Positions 20,069 through 31,499 of a DNA stretch of 31,499 nucleotides are shown here, piece after piece. The first letter of the stretch is position 1. The number at the start of each line of letters is the position of its first letter. The stretch covers positions 1 to 31,499 of the forward strand of contig QANT01002222.1 of assembly GCA_003254885.1 (NCBI GenBank), in the 5' to 3' direction. The notes under the pieces were generated by a model. It had not been told where the DNA came from and did no database searches. It saw only the letters and a program-made list of their open reading frames with translations. This stretch comes from Purshia tridentata (Eukaryota > Streptophyta > Magnoliopsida > Rosales > Rosaceae). The position numbers and the translations under genes were made by a program.

Positions 20069-20155
20069 CATTTTGACAAGAAACATGTCATTTCGCGACA
20101 TTTGAAGCGAAAAGAATCAAGAGACATGCTGCAGACTCTGGACCAGAGTTCTTAA
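20069..20155 (+). pseudogene. Relic of a third GLR copy (C-terminal tail only)
   Basis: Reading from 20069, the frame gives HFDKKHVISRHLKRKESRDM, further residues including LQTLDQSS, and a TAA at 20153-20155. The first part matches the C-terminal tail of the GLR pseudogene at about 16915-16974 (HFDEKDITSRHLKRRDSRE) in order and spacing, also at DNA level (CATTTGAAGCGAA). No upstream GLR exon is recognisable in the preceding kilobase, which is taken up by the element at 19268-19853 and AT-rich DNA. The most likely reading is the 3' end of a further tandem GLR copy whose body has been deleted or replaced. A partial duplication of the first copy's last exon is the alternative. Confidence 0.75.
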
Positions 20156-21457
20156 TGAATTATGTCCCCATCTGCGTTGTCTTCCAAAATACAGGGGATG
20201 TCTTTTCTCACTACTCAAGGACATTAATGACTTGACTACATCAAAGCCGTGTGGAATCAGGAATCTCCATACTCAATGAGCAATATTTTTGTGCCCAGTA
20301 AAAAATTTAGAATTCATGTAGAATCAAATTGTGGAATCCGTGCAGAATGTGATGTACTCTCATTTCACATGGACTATGAAGACTCACAATATGCATAACA
20401 AAATTCTTCTAGACTATACACAAGGAATTAAATTTCAAAATTTTCTTTGAAATTTTTTATTTTTTTGAACTTTCAAAATATTACCGAATTGAAATTATCG
20501 AAATTTTATTAAAAATTTCAATTATTTTAGTCTAAATTTCTAACAAAATTTAAGTTTTTGCGAAATTTCCATATTTTTGAACAATTGAAATTCAAAATTT
20601 AATTTTATGACTATACATATATATAGCATATAAAAACTTGAATATGATATATATTGCCCCATTTATAATCATATAACTGGGCCACTTTTTGAGTTGTGGA
20701 GCCTAATTCAAGGAGAAAATCATGTTTGGAAAGTGAAGACCATCTTTGGATAGTTATGAATGAATTTAAGGCTGGACCATGTTCATTACAAGAAATATGG
20801 CCAAATAGGCAACCTTGAATTGAAATTAGATTGAAGTTAGTGACAATTGACATTTTTTAGTCAACAATTTATATTTTAGTTTTAAAAATTATGGTGGAGT
20901 TAATAGTTGCCATAGGACTCACAAATTTGTACAATAGTTGATTAATAGATTGCTCCAAAAAAATAGTAACCAAATTGGGAGAATAGTGGGATAATTATTC
21001 TTTGAAATTATCTCTCGTATGGTGAGCAAAATAGCACTCTTATTCTTTTCTCACCCCTGACCCAAGCTAAATTTGTAATGGTGACTGTTGTGTTGTAGTA
21101 GTTGTGCACAAGTCCCAAAATCTGCATCTGCTACACCTTCTACACCTTCTACAGCCCAATTTTTATTAATCAAAATTCTCATTTCCCTTCCTCTCTCTCT
21201 CTCTTTCAACCGAATTGGTCCGATCAGATCTATATCGTCTGATGACCTTGCCAGTGATACCACCCTCAAACCGATTGTCTCATTCTCCTCTTTGACTTTG
21301 TGGTGTTTGATTTTTCAAAAACACAACAAAAACAGTGATTGAACATGAACATATTTCGATTGTCATCTTCAGCAATCTGCCGATTTGGACTACGACATGA
21401 TGTCATACAACCCATTTTCTTCTTCTTCTCGTTATGGTGATTAAGATGATGACCTCA
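20156..21457. other. Noncoding AT-rich intergenic DNA
   Basis: A patch at about 20420-20600 is made of repeated GAAATTT/AAATTTC words and is partly self-complementary. Open frames 20611-20853 and 21051-21342 have no domain; the second runs through short repeats (CTACACCTTCTACACC at 21130). Confidence 0.4.
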
Positions 21458-21970
21458 TGTAACGCCCCGAATTTTGGGTTAATTTTATTACTTAAAGTTT
21501 TCAACCTTGTCCTTAAAGTTTATTTAAATAAATTAGAGGTTTTCTTAAGCTTTGATTAACAAACTTGGACATTTGGTTGTGATTCTAGAGTTTGGTTTCG
21601 TCGAAGTGAATTTTTTGAAAAAGGAAATTCAAGAGTTTTTTTTTATTAAGGTTATTTTCATTTTTTGGAATTACATTATGAGATGAGAATTTTTCATAAT
21701 TTTCCTAGAAGTAATTTGACTATTTTGAGGTCATAGAAAACTAGTGCTCAGTTAAACAAGTCCTTAAAAATTTTCGTGGAATTATTTGAACTTCCGAGCT
21801 ATTTTGATGAATTTCCGAAGTTTGGAGAAAATTAAAAAATAAGAAATTCAGAAATTAATTGAAGTGGCTGACGTGGCGTGGACAAGGACTGACAGTTGAA
21901 GGCATGGCGTGACATGACCTGCGGAAGTACATTGACAAGGAGCCAACAGGCATTGACGCAACGAGAATAC
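21458..21970 (+). mobile_element. LTR-like fragment (TGTAACGCCCCGAA start)
   Basis: TGTAACGCCCCGAATTTTGG at 21458 resembles the 5' terminus often seen in plant LTR retrotransposon LTRs. The following 500 bp is noncoding, as an LTR would be, and contains TGACGTGGCGTGG near 21869. No matching second LTR, CA end, primer-binding site or target duplication was found, so the right boundary is arbitrary. It could be a truncated solo LTR. Confidence 0.35.
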
Positions 21971-22174
21971 GAGTTTCACTAATCAATCTAACCTAAGATT
22001 TGGGAGCAATGCTCATCCTCCAAATCCAAAGGTTGAGTAATTAATGCCCCACAACCTCAAATCATATGATCTATTATACAAAAACCAATCCACACAGGTC
22101 TAACATTATCTTATTAATCTCAGTTTAGGTTGAAATCACAAGGAACACAATAGAGTTTAGAAAAATTAGATATG

Positions 22175-22636
22175 CAAAAGAAAATAGTTGCTAGCTAACA
22201 GATTGCAAAAATTCAAGGTCAACTAAGAAAATGCATAATTAATGCATTTAGGGTCTGATTAAGGTGATCTTAGTCTTGAAATGACCATTAGGGTGTCTAA
22301 TTTCTGCGTACCAAAAATTAGATCAAAACTCTTTGTTAAATAGTATAGTTTTCAAAATCATTGTCTCAGGGTCTGAACAGTGAATGTGTGACAGTGTCTA
22401 TGGGGCAAAAGAAAATAATTGCTAGTTGATAGATTTCAGAAATTCAAGTTCAATTTAAAAAATGCATAACTAATGCATATGGGGACCGATTAAGGTGACT
22501 TTGGTCTTGAAATGACCATTAGGGTGTCTAGTTTCTGCTTACCAAAAACCAAATTAAAACTTTTTATCAAACAGTACAGTTTTCAATACCATTGTCTTGG
22601 GGTCAAAAAAGTAAATGTGTGACAATGTCTATATTT
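22175..22636. repeat. 231-bp tandem duplication
   Basis: Copy 1 (22175-22405) and copy 2 (22406-22636) line up at a constant 231-bp offset throughout, for example CTTGAAATGACCATTAGGGT in both and GTGTGACAGTGTCTAT against GTGTGACAATGTCTAT. I estimate about 85-90 % identity by eye. No open frame runs through it. Confidence 0.88.
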
Positions 22637-24270
22637 AAGTTTGTAGATAAACGACAATGGCTATGTATTTCAATTTTAAGAATAATGTTTCTACTTGTTA
22701 TGTTGTTGATACTCTCATTACTTCTTTTAAAAGTGTTAAAATAATAATTAACATATGCAAATTCATACAGATATTGTCATACAAATATTGATTTTTAGTA
22801 TCTATAAAAATCTAAACAGATATTGTCACACATATACTAAATAAACCACTCATTTTTCCAAATCAGTAGCTGCATCATAGTGTCCATAATTTTAAAAAAA
22901 AAAAAAACACCACACATTTTTTACAAATCAGTAGGTGCATCATATTTTCCAAAACTAAAACTTGAATATGGTGTCTTTCACTTTTGAAACTATAAAATAA
23001 GCTACTAGGTAAATTATTCATATAATTTCAAAGTACATAATATAGTTGGTTGTCATCAAAAATAAAATTTATTCTTTTTTATAAATCGTGATATACTTTA
23101 ATTTTAATTTTCCATGCAGAAAAAAGCATTCACTACTCTACATCCACTGAAACTTATCTTAATCAATACAAACATGAGTTAATAAATTGCGTACAATCTT
23201 ATGCCCCACGTGTAGGTTATTAATTGAATTGAGTCCCAAATTATTCAAAGTCCACATAAATGATTTCAGTTAAAAATATTTTAAATGGATGTAGAACATA
23301 ACTTGTATTTTATGTAAAATGTATAATTCATATAACAAAAACAGTTTGATAAAAATGTTAAAGACAACGTAACATAATCAATTCAAGCACTTTTTAAAAA
23401 TAATCATTGTCATTTATTTAGTCTTTAAAAAAATGAAGAAACATGATATTTTTGTCTTATATTGTTGCTTTATCCTTTAGATTAGAAATGCTTAATCTTA
23501 GCAAATAGATAGAGCAATATCGTACATTTACTAAATTTATTTATAATTTTGTGTTAAATTATGTGATCATATTTTATTTATTCATATTCCAGCAACTTTC
23601 TAAAAAAGTAATAGAAGGGCAAAAAAGTATATTAACAAAATTAATATTTTAAAATAAATTAAGTATTGGGTGAGTTATTGACTAAAATATAATTTCTCAA
23701 AATATACTATTGACTATTATGAGATATGAAATTATGCATTGACCTATTTGTAATTTAGAAATATTTTATTGATTTTTTTGTAATTTTCTATTAAAAGAAA
23801 CCAGCATGGACCAAAAAATATAGTAATTTACACTATGAATACTAGAATCGGAATCTATGACTGTCTTTTCAATCCAAGACTTTGGCCAACACGTGAGCAT
23901 TGGGTTGTACTATTAGTCACAGATGGGACTTTTATAACAAGATGGTAATATTGACTATTGAGTATGTACTATTATTACCCATCAAATACGTTTTCTATAA
24001 ACACATCGATATTCTGCGAAGAAGCGTCCAACTTGAGAATTATTTGTTCTCTTCTCTAGCTTAATTTTATTTTACTCGGAATGTTCCTTTTTGTCAACAT
24101 TGTCGAAATTATGTTCACATGAACTTGCATTGTTAATGAATTAAGTACGAGAAGCTGTGTTAAAGCTTAATTAATTAATCGATCACTACTTCGTACTAAC
24201 AAAGAAAGAAAGAAAAGCCGTAGATATTAAATATATGAATATTTAAGCATAGCATTCGAGCTTTGCTTCT
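22637..24270. other. Upstream region of the intact GLR gene
   Basis: AT-rich and noncoding. Motifs seen include CACGTG (about 23207-23212), ACACGTGAG (about 23890-23898), TTGACC near 23741 and a TATA-like TTAAATATATG about 35-45 bp before the start codon. Each is short enough to occur by chance. They are noted only as candidate ABRE/G-box and W-box sites. Confidence 0.3.
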
Positions 24271-27200
24271 ATGGCGAACAAGATTGCCCTCATTGTATTC
24301 TTCTTCTTATCGTTGGATCTCATTGATGGAAGGACAGCAATGTCGAAGCAAATGATGCGTGTGGGAGTAATTCTTAACTTGGATTCTCCCGTTGGGAAGA
24401 TGGCTCAAAGATACATATCCATGGCACTCTCTGATTTCTATGCTGCAAATGCTAACTATCGGACAAACCTCACTCTTACTGTGAAGGACTCTAGGAATGA
24501 TGTTGTTGCTGCAGCATCTGCTGGTACGTACACTCATTTCCATAATTTTCATAAATTTAGCTGATTATTTTAATTTCATAAGTTGCTAATTGTACTCGAT
24601 CATTTTCTTTTGCTGCTTTCAAGTTCCGTCTAATTTCAAAAGTTTTATTTGCTAATTATATATACTCATCATCTAATTAAAAACGATTCCTTAATTACCA
24701 TGTTTCTAAACTTCTAATAACGTTAAAACTTTTAGCACTATTCTCTGAAACTATATAGTGCTTTTGAAAAACAAGAGAAATTTGAAATTTTAGCCCAAAT
24801 TCGTTATTTAAAGACTTTCAGCCATTTGTTTAGAAATTTAGAAATCTAACTTTTGAGTACTACTTGAGCACCCATTGAGAAATGCTCGAATCCTTCTTTA
24901 CTCGAACCCTATCGAGTAGGGCTCAAGGGGAGACCATTTCTCAATGAGAACTCAAGTACAACTCGTGAGTTAGATTTTTAAATTCTTGAATAAAGGGTTG
25001 ATTAATATAAACAAATAAAAGTTAATTTTCAAAAAAATTTCAAAAAACAAAGACCTCTTTGATGATGAAATAGCACATTTAGTCGATCTTCCATTCTCAA
25101 GAGTGATGAGGAAGGGAATTTTGCTAAAAAAAACCTATTTTATTTTTATTAAAAAGTTTTAACCATTTTTTACAATTTAAAAATATAATTCTGAAGTAGT
25201 GCCCGAGTTTTCATAAATAACTGCGCATACCCTACTCTAGGGTTCCAACACTATTCGAGGGGGCTTCAAGTACTTTTTGATGGGAACTCAAATACTAATC
25301 TAAGGTTTAGATTTTCTAAATTGTGGGGAAAAAAAAAAAAGAAGCATAAAGTCTTTAAGTTAAAAAAATTGTGGCTAATTTTCAAGTTTTTTGATGAAAT
25401 TTGAAGAGTCAAGGATGACAATAGCAACGAAAACTTTTGTCGCCCTATTACTCAATCTTTTTGACTTGCTCATACAGAACCAATTAGGTTGAAAAGATTG
25501 AGATATTTAGTCATTCACATCCATTGATGAAGGATTTCTCAAAAATTTAAGAATTAATAACCTTAATTTTTAAGGTTGATATTTTTTAGTGACGAAAGTT
25601 ACTTGTCGCTAAGAGGGTCCCCTGTCATTTTATTGTAAAAGAATCAAATAGCTTTTACAATAGGGTCCCTTAAAAAAGCAGAGGACCCAATTGTAAAAGA
25701 AGCATATATTGCTAAAAGGGTCCCTATTATACATAACCAAAAATAGGCTGAGTTATTATACATATGTGGTGCAATATGTGTGCACTTCTATTTAAATTTT
25801 GGCTTTTTAGCAAGATATTCATTTAAACTTTAACTCGATTTGCATGTTACCAACAAAATTAAAAATTGAAACAAGTTGCCCCCTAAACTAAATTTTGTTT
25901 GCAAGTTACCACTTCCGTCCACATCTTTAAAGGTTTTTTGGTCCATTCATAGAAAAGAACTTGGGTGGGAAAAATTTTGCCACCTCAGCATGTTGAGTGG
26001 CAAGGCCCAACCAATTACAAGTGGCCACATGTACAATCATTTGTCTATTTCTATTTTTTTATTTTTACAAAATTTGAAAATGAATTAAAAATAGCTTTAG
26101 ACTTAGAAAAATACACGGAAAATTCTTACAGATTCATCTTGACTAGTATTAATTTACTATGGAGTCAAAATAACCAATTTTCCCTTCAAGAGTTTTTAGA
26201 AAATTTCGGAAGTCCAAATTTTTTTCTAAAAAATTAAAATAAATTTCCCTCCATAAAATAATTTTTATAGAATTTCAGTAAAGTCTCAAAAGAATTCTAA
26301 AAAAAAAATTTGGAAATTACCAAATCTTGTTTTAGAGAATTCTCTGAGACTTTACGAAAATTCTAAAATTTTTCTTGAATCTATTTTCCTCTAAAATCGA
26401 AAGGTCTTTTGGATAATAAGTGTTCACAAGAAAGGTAGAGTTAGTTTTTAGAAGACCAATGGTACAGACCTTGTAATTTTTGGAGTTCGGGAGTTTACTC
26501 TATTAATTTTCAAAGAATCTAGAATATTTTAATTTTCTGGAAATAAATTTGGAGTTCCGAAATTTTCTGAAAAACTCTTGAAGAAAAATTGGTAATTTGA
26601 CTTCATAGTAAGTTAGTACTAGTCAAGATGAATCCGTAGGAATTTTTTATGTATTTTTTTGTGAAAGGAACTATTTTTAATTCATTTTCAAAGTTTGTAA
26701 AAATAAAATAAAAAAATAACTGTACATGTGACCACTTATAATTGGTTGGGTCTTGCCACTCAGTATGCTGAGGTATCAAAAGCTTCCCCACCCAAGTTTT
26801 TTTTCTATGAATGGACCAAAAACCCCTTGAAAATTTGGATGGAGTTGATAACTTGCAAACAAAATTTAATTCGAAGGCAACTTGTTTTAATTTTTAATTT
26901 ATGTGGTAATATGCAAATCGAGTTAAAGTCCAGATAAATATCTTGCTAAAAAGCCTTAAATTTTTAATCCTTGAAACAATGTGGCGAATCTTTGCCAATG
27001 TTAGAATTGACAAACGTTTCCGGTTCATGCATAATTTGTATGATTTGCAGCTTTAGATTTGATGAAGAATGAAGAAGTCCAAGCTATTATAGGGCCCCAA
27101 ACGTCAAACCAAGCCAAGTTTGTGATAAATCTTGGAGACAAAGCTCAAATTCCCATTATTTCATTTTCAGCTACAAGCCCATCTCTGTCTCCAACCCAAA

Positions 27201-30200
27201 GCCGTTTTTTCATTCGAACAGCTCTAGATGATTCCTCTCAGGTAAAAGCCATCACATCCATTATTAAAGCATATGGATGGCGCGAAGTTGTCCTAATCTA
27301 CGAAGACACAGAATACGGAAATGGTTTGATTCCCTACATCACAGATGGCTTTCAACAAATTGATACGAAGGTCCCTCACAGAAGTGTCATTTCTCCAACA
27401 TCCAGTCCCTTACAAATTTTGAAAGAGCTTAACAAGTTAATGGCAACGGAGACAAGAGTGTTCTTGGTGCATATGACTCCTTCTCTTGGGTCAGAACTCT
27501 TTGTGCTTGCAAAAGAGGCTGGCATGATGAATGAAGGATATGCATGGATCATAACTGCAGGATTATCAACTTTATTACATCCAGAGGGAAAGGTCATTAA
27601 TTCAATGGAAGGTGTGCTTGGAGTAAGGCCCTATTTACCGAAGTCAAAAGGTCTTCAAGATTTCAGGATGAGATGGAAATTAAAAAGATCACCCAAGATT
27701 GACAAGACAAAGCAGATGATCAATACTTCTAAGATAAGCCTCATTGGCTTATGGGCATATGATACAGTATGTGCATTAGCAAAGGCTGTAGAATTTGCTG
27801 GGCGGTTGAATTCTAGTGCTTTAATGCAGCAAAAGAATAATGGAACAAATGCAAGTCATGAACTCTTAGGCCTAAGTGTTTCTGAATCAGGTCCAAGGCT
27901 TCTCAAAGCATTGCTAGGTGCTGAATTTGAAGGCCTAAGTGGGAAATTCAAATTGATTGATGGACAGTTGCAACCTGCAGCCTTTGAAATAATCAATATG
28001 AGAAGTAATAAGGGAGAGACAGTGATTGGATATTGGACCCCCAACAAAGAAACATTTGATGGGTTAGTGAAATCTGGTAAATTAGTAGCAAACTCAACTT
28101 CTAATTCCATGCTTGATCATTATCAGTTTATTAATATAAAAGCACCTATCTGGCCTGGAAACACAAGTATTGTACCAAAGGGTTGGGTTGTGCCTGTTAC
28201 AGCTGGTAACAAGTTAAGAATTGGGGTACCAGTGACAGATCAAGCTAGTTATAATGTGTTTATGAAAATAGAGTGGTTTCCTGATACCAATGAGCCTAAG
28301 AGCTTCTCAGGGTTCTCATATGATGTCTTCCTCGCTGCCTTAGAAAGAATGCCATTTGCAGTTCCACACAAGTTTATTCCATTCACGAATGGTTCATCAA
28401 GAGAGAGTGCAGGGACTTATAATGACCTTCTTTACCAGATTAAGCTGAAGGTGTGTTTGATTAATTAATCTTTTATTTGTTCACTTTTTAACTTCATTCC
28501 TTTTTCATTTATACATGTTTTATGTTAATGATACTCATACTCTCATTTGGCTTGCGCATGCATGTGTGGACATGAAAATGCAGAAATTTGATGCTGTGGT
28601 GGGAGATACAACAATAATTGCAAATAGAACATCTTTTGTTGATTTTACATTACCTTATTCTGAATCCGGCGTATGGATGGTAGTGAAAGTCAAAGACAAC
28701 GAAAGAAATAATATTTGGATTTTCCTAAAACCTCTAAGTTGGGATCTCTGGTTAACAACTGGGGGAGCCTTCATCTTTACAGGCCTTGTAGTATGGGTTT
28801 TGGAACATCGTAAGAACATAGAGTTTAGGGGTTCACGAAAGCAACAACTTTCCACAACTCTTTGGTTCTCTTTTTCGACTCTTGTTTTTGCTCATAGTAA
28901 GTCTCTCTTCTACCAACCTACTTATATATATAATTGCTTATTTACATGTACTATGTTTACAGATTGATCACATGAGACTCATTGTGATTAACTAATAAAT
29001 GTGATACAAATAATTTTATTTAATTAATATGCTAAGCTCTCCCAAGTATATATGTAAAAAAAAAAAAAAGGAAAGTATGTTAATTATTTTCCAAAAGAAC
29101 TTCGATCTAAAATATATACCATTCTTTTCCAAATCGATCCTTCTCCAAAACAACCTCACGTACATATAGATTAATTAATACATTGCAAACTTGTGATTTC
29201 TTATTTAACTATTTTCATGATATGTACGTATCTGCAGAGGAGAAATTGGTGAACAACTGGACAAGATTTGTGGTGATCATATGGATTTTTGTGGTACTCA
29301 TCTTAACACAGAGTTACACTGCGAGCTTAGCCTCGATGTTGACTGTAAATAGGTTGCAGCCAACAGTTTTTGATGTAAACGAACTCAGACGAAATGGTAT
29401 GTTTGTTGGATACTACAAAGATTCCTTTGTAAGAGAGCTTTTAACAAGACAGTTAAACTTTGACGAGAAAAAGCTAAGGTGTTACAGTTCTCCAGAGGCC
29501 TTTCATCAAGCATTGACCAAAGGAAGCAAAAATGGTGGGGTTGATGCTATGTTTGATGAAATCCCTTACCTTAAGCTCTTCCTCGCTAAGTACTGTTCTG
29601 GATACACAGTCGTTGGACCAACCTACAAGACTGACGGATTTGGCTTTGTGAGTCTCTTCATCTCTTTGAATTCATGCAGGGATTAATAAGTCGATCTCTT
29701 ATATCAAGAATCATTCATGCAAAGAATTATATTTAAAATATTAATTCAGACATCTAGCTAATTATAATCAAATGAATAGACCAACACTGGTGATGATAAT
29801 CAAATGGGTAAAATGGTTTCCAACTAGCTAGGTTGATTTTTAATACATGGTGGGCACTATTAATGTGTCCTTTATTTTATCCAAATTCCAAAGTAAGAGA
29901 TCTCTTAGTACGTACTTCTGGCATATATATATACAAGAAAAATATGCTCTCCCAAGCCTACAATACAATTATATATCACCCATATTTTAGAACATCATTT
30001 AAATATCACCCTTTTAAAAATTAAGTCAAATTAGAAACTATTTAGCTTTAATTATTACTATCAGCATATATCATTTCAATTTTATTTAACGGACTGTGTT
30101 TATTTACAAAGTTTAGATGACCAAACAATTATTGATTTGACTAATTTTTGTTATAAAGACAACTCTTGATAAGGGACCTACAAAAATGAACGGTTCTGAT

Positions 30201-30885
30201 TGTTCAATTGCATTGCTAGGGTGGTAACTACAGATGATGTTTTTACTTTTCTAAAGCTCCCTCTAAACATATATATTTCCAATCAATAGTCTAGTAGTAC
30301 ATTTTATTGTCGTGCTGTGAATCAAGATCATTCGATCACTTGTATTTTATTGATGTATGAGGCCATAAACATGATTGAGGACATTTGCTTTTTCTATGTC
30401 AGGCCTTCCCACTAGGGTCCCCTCTTGTTGCTTACATATCAAGGGCAATCTTGAATGTGACTCAAGATCATGAGAAAATGAAAGAACTGCAGCGTAAGTA
30501 TTTTCCAGACGAAACCAAATGTCAAGACCCAAGTTCCACATTCTCTATAGAAAATCCAAGTCTAAGCGTGTACAGCTTTGGAGGCCTCTTCATCATCACA
30601 GCAATCATTTCAGTTTCCTCATGCTTGATATATATAGTTTATTTCCTCTACAAACACTGGCCTGCTTTGAATTCCATCCATCCGGATCAAACTGAAGCAA
30701 GTCATGATCATGTAAATGTTTCTTCAGTAAGAAATGCTGGAGGAGGTCAAGCTTCACCTTATGGGGACAACTTGCCAAGTCATGCAGAGTCTTTCAACCT
30801 AGGATTAGACAATATTGTTTCCATAGATGAAGAAGATGGAAGTGTTACGGATTTTAGGCGGTTCTTCATCTATGGCTGTGCCTAA
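24271..30885 (+). CDS. Glutamate receptor-like channel, GLR2-like, intact
   Basis: Plant GLRs are homologues of ionotropic glutamate receptors that act as amino-acid-gated cation (including calcium) channels, mainly at the plasma membrane. Exons are 24271-24523, 27051-28450, 28584-28896, 29238-29647 and 30403-30885, with GT-AG introns and joined phases, giving 952 residues, the normal length. Order: signal peptide (about 1-20, MANKIALIVFFFLSL), extracellular ligand-sensing domain (about 30-400, RVGVILNLDSPVGKMA, AIIGPQTS), S1 (about 480-600, [24 protein letters not shown] with a likely ligand-contact Arg near 566), M1 (about 603-624), pore loop (about 638-655), M3 with SYTASLASMLTV (681-692), S2 (DEIPYLKLFLAK, YKTDGFGF), M4 (about 851-875, SFGGLFIITA) and a cytosolic tail. 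The five-exon pattern and motifs fit clade II. The start is the first ATG before the signal peptide. Intron 1 is 2.5 kb, swollen by repeats. Confidence 0.93.
24768..25420. repeat. Imperfect foldback repeat in GLR intron 1
   Basis: The left segment (about 24768-24900: AGCCCAAATT, TTAAAGACTTTC, TTTAGAAATCTAAC, CTACTTGAGCACCCATTGAG) reappears inverted and diverged in about 25245-25420. Inside the left half a second, tighter hairpin pairs 24836-24884 with 24938-24983 (CATTGAGAAATG with CATTTCTCAATG). It looks like an old palindromic transposon. No target duplication was found. Confidence 0.55.
25792..26964. mobile_element. Large foldback element in GLR intron 1
   Basis: Arms of roughly 450 bp pair across the element: GGCTTTTTAGCAAGATAT (25801) with its complement ending at 26955, CAAGTGGCCACATGTACA near 26018 with its complement near 26725, and TTCATCTTGACTAGTA with its complement near 26615-26630. 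The centre holds its own hairpin (about 26268-26370, GTAAAGTCTC against GAGACTTTAC). The mirrored frames at 25965 and 26791 (both starting MGK and sharing PTNYKW) are the two arms read on opposite strands, not genes. No transposase is present, and no clear target duplication was found. Confidence 0.8.
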
Positions 30886-31499
30886 TTTCTGATAGATATG
30901 CATCCTGTTTTAGTACCCGAAGTACTAGAGTATTCTATCAAACAGGTTTGGTAAACTTTATTACTATTTTTTTTTTTTTTGTTCAAAGGAGTTGGGGACC
31001 CATGTCTTTTGGACCCCTATGTTGCATCCAAATTTTTTCAAACTTTAATCCTTGGAGATTAATCTCACTACTATAAACCCGCTCAAACACAATGTTAATC
31101 AGAGACTTGAGAGCTCTATCATGTTTATTCCATTCTTTATATTCTTGAGTGACCTCATTATCAATCCAATCTATCCGGTAATCATGTATTGTAATGGACA
31201 AGAAATGTACACATCCATTAATCCCAGAAGGGACTCGTGTCTTTCTAACATAGGAAAAATTATTGAATGTAATCGTAACACCACGTGACATAACGACGCA
31301 CGTAGTATTACCAATCAACTTATAGTATAACATGTACATGTGTATATTTTCATGGACTCAAGTTGAAAATTACATGTTACATAATTCATGTTATTAAGTC
31401 TTACATGCAGTAGGGTGCAAATTTTGGGTAGCAAAGAAATTGGTGATGAAAGGGACGTCAATCATTGCAGAGTTGAAAAATTGAAGCTAGAAGGTATTT
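30886..31499. other. 3' flank of the intact GLR gene
   Basis: Starts with the presumed 3' untranslated region (AT-rich, T-run at 30968-30980). The rest overlaps the antisense gag-like frame described separately. Confidence 0.4.
30983..31339 (-). pseudogene. Possible copia-type gag fragment, antisense
   Basis: The minus strand is open for 118 codons. The run WIDNEVTQEYKEWNKHDRAL followed by KSLINIVFERVYSSEI resembles the pattern in gag proteins of Ty1/copia retrotransposons (an acidic segment, then W-x-x-x-D-x-x-x, then a hydrophobic helix). No zinc knuckle, protease or reverse transcriptase is visible in the window, and the reading frame has no good start. It is either a fragment of a decayed element running off the window or a chance frame. 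Confidence 0.3.

Noticed and set aside
25876-26937. Several frames in GLR intron 1 with similar peptides on opposite strands
   Set aside because: The similarity is caused by the arms of the foldback element being inverted copies, not by duplicated genes.

Overview
The window looks like nuclear DNA of a eudicot plant. It is AT-rich, its genes have GT-AG introns, and it carries two plant-type glutamate receptor-like (GLR) genes, a plant-type 88-residue SmE gene split over six exons, and many small plant transposons (TRIM, tRNA-derived SINE, MITEs, hAT-like and PIF/Harbinger-like remnants). The family or species cannot be fixed from sequence alone. Nothing suggests bacterial or organellar DNA.

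Layout. 1-9.4 kb holds no convincing complete gene and is a mosaic of small repeats: a foldback MITE (45-445), a 341-bp TRIM retrotransposon on the minus strand (2077-2417), a hAT-like element with a MITE nested inside it (5238-6113), another foldback MITE with a perfect 9-bp target duplication (6179-6549), a short coding-looking remnant (about 6891-7194) and a Tourist-like element (8046-8416). 9485-12502 (minus) is a complete SmE gene encoding the spliceosomal Sm-ring subunit E, with a telo-box and TGGGCY elements upstream. 13583-17072 (+) is a GLR of clade-II type that has decayed: two clear frameshifts, a destroyed splice acceptor and a probable third frameshift in the C-terminal tail. 17.1-24.2 kb is intergenic, with a tRNA-derived SINE, a Tourist-like element, a small relic of a third GLR copy (20069-20155), an LTR-like start and a 231-bp tandem duplication. 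24271-30885 (+) is an intact five-exon GLR of 952 residues whose first intron has been enlarged by two foldback repeats. The last 600 bases hold the 3' flank and a weak antisense copia gag-like fragment.

Biology. SmE acts in the nucleus as part of the heptameric Sm ring on U snRNAs. The GLR cluster is a tandem family of plasma-membrane, ligand-gated cation-channel homologues showing birth and death: one intact copy, one recently broken copy and one nearly erased copy, all in the same orientation. I did not find a new kind of biological system. The most informative signals are the GLR decay series, the 10-nt last coding exon of SmE, the TRIM and SINE with their full structural hallmarks, and the strong hairpins inside the intact GLR intron.
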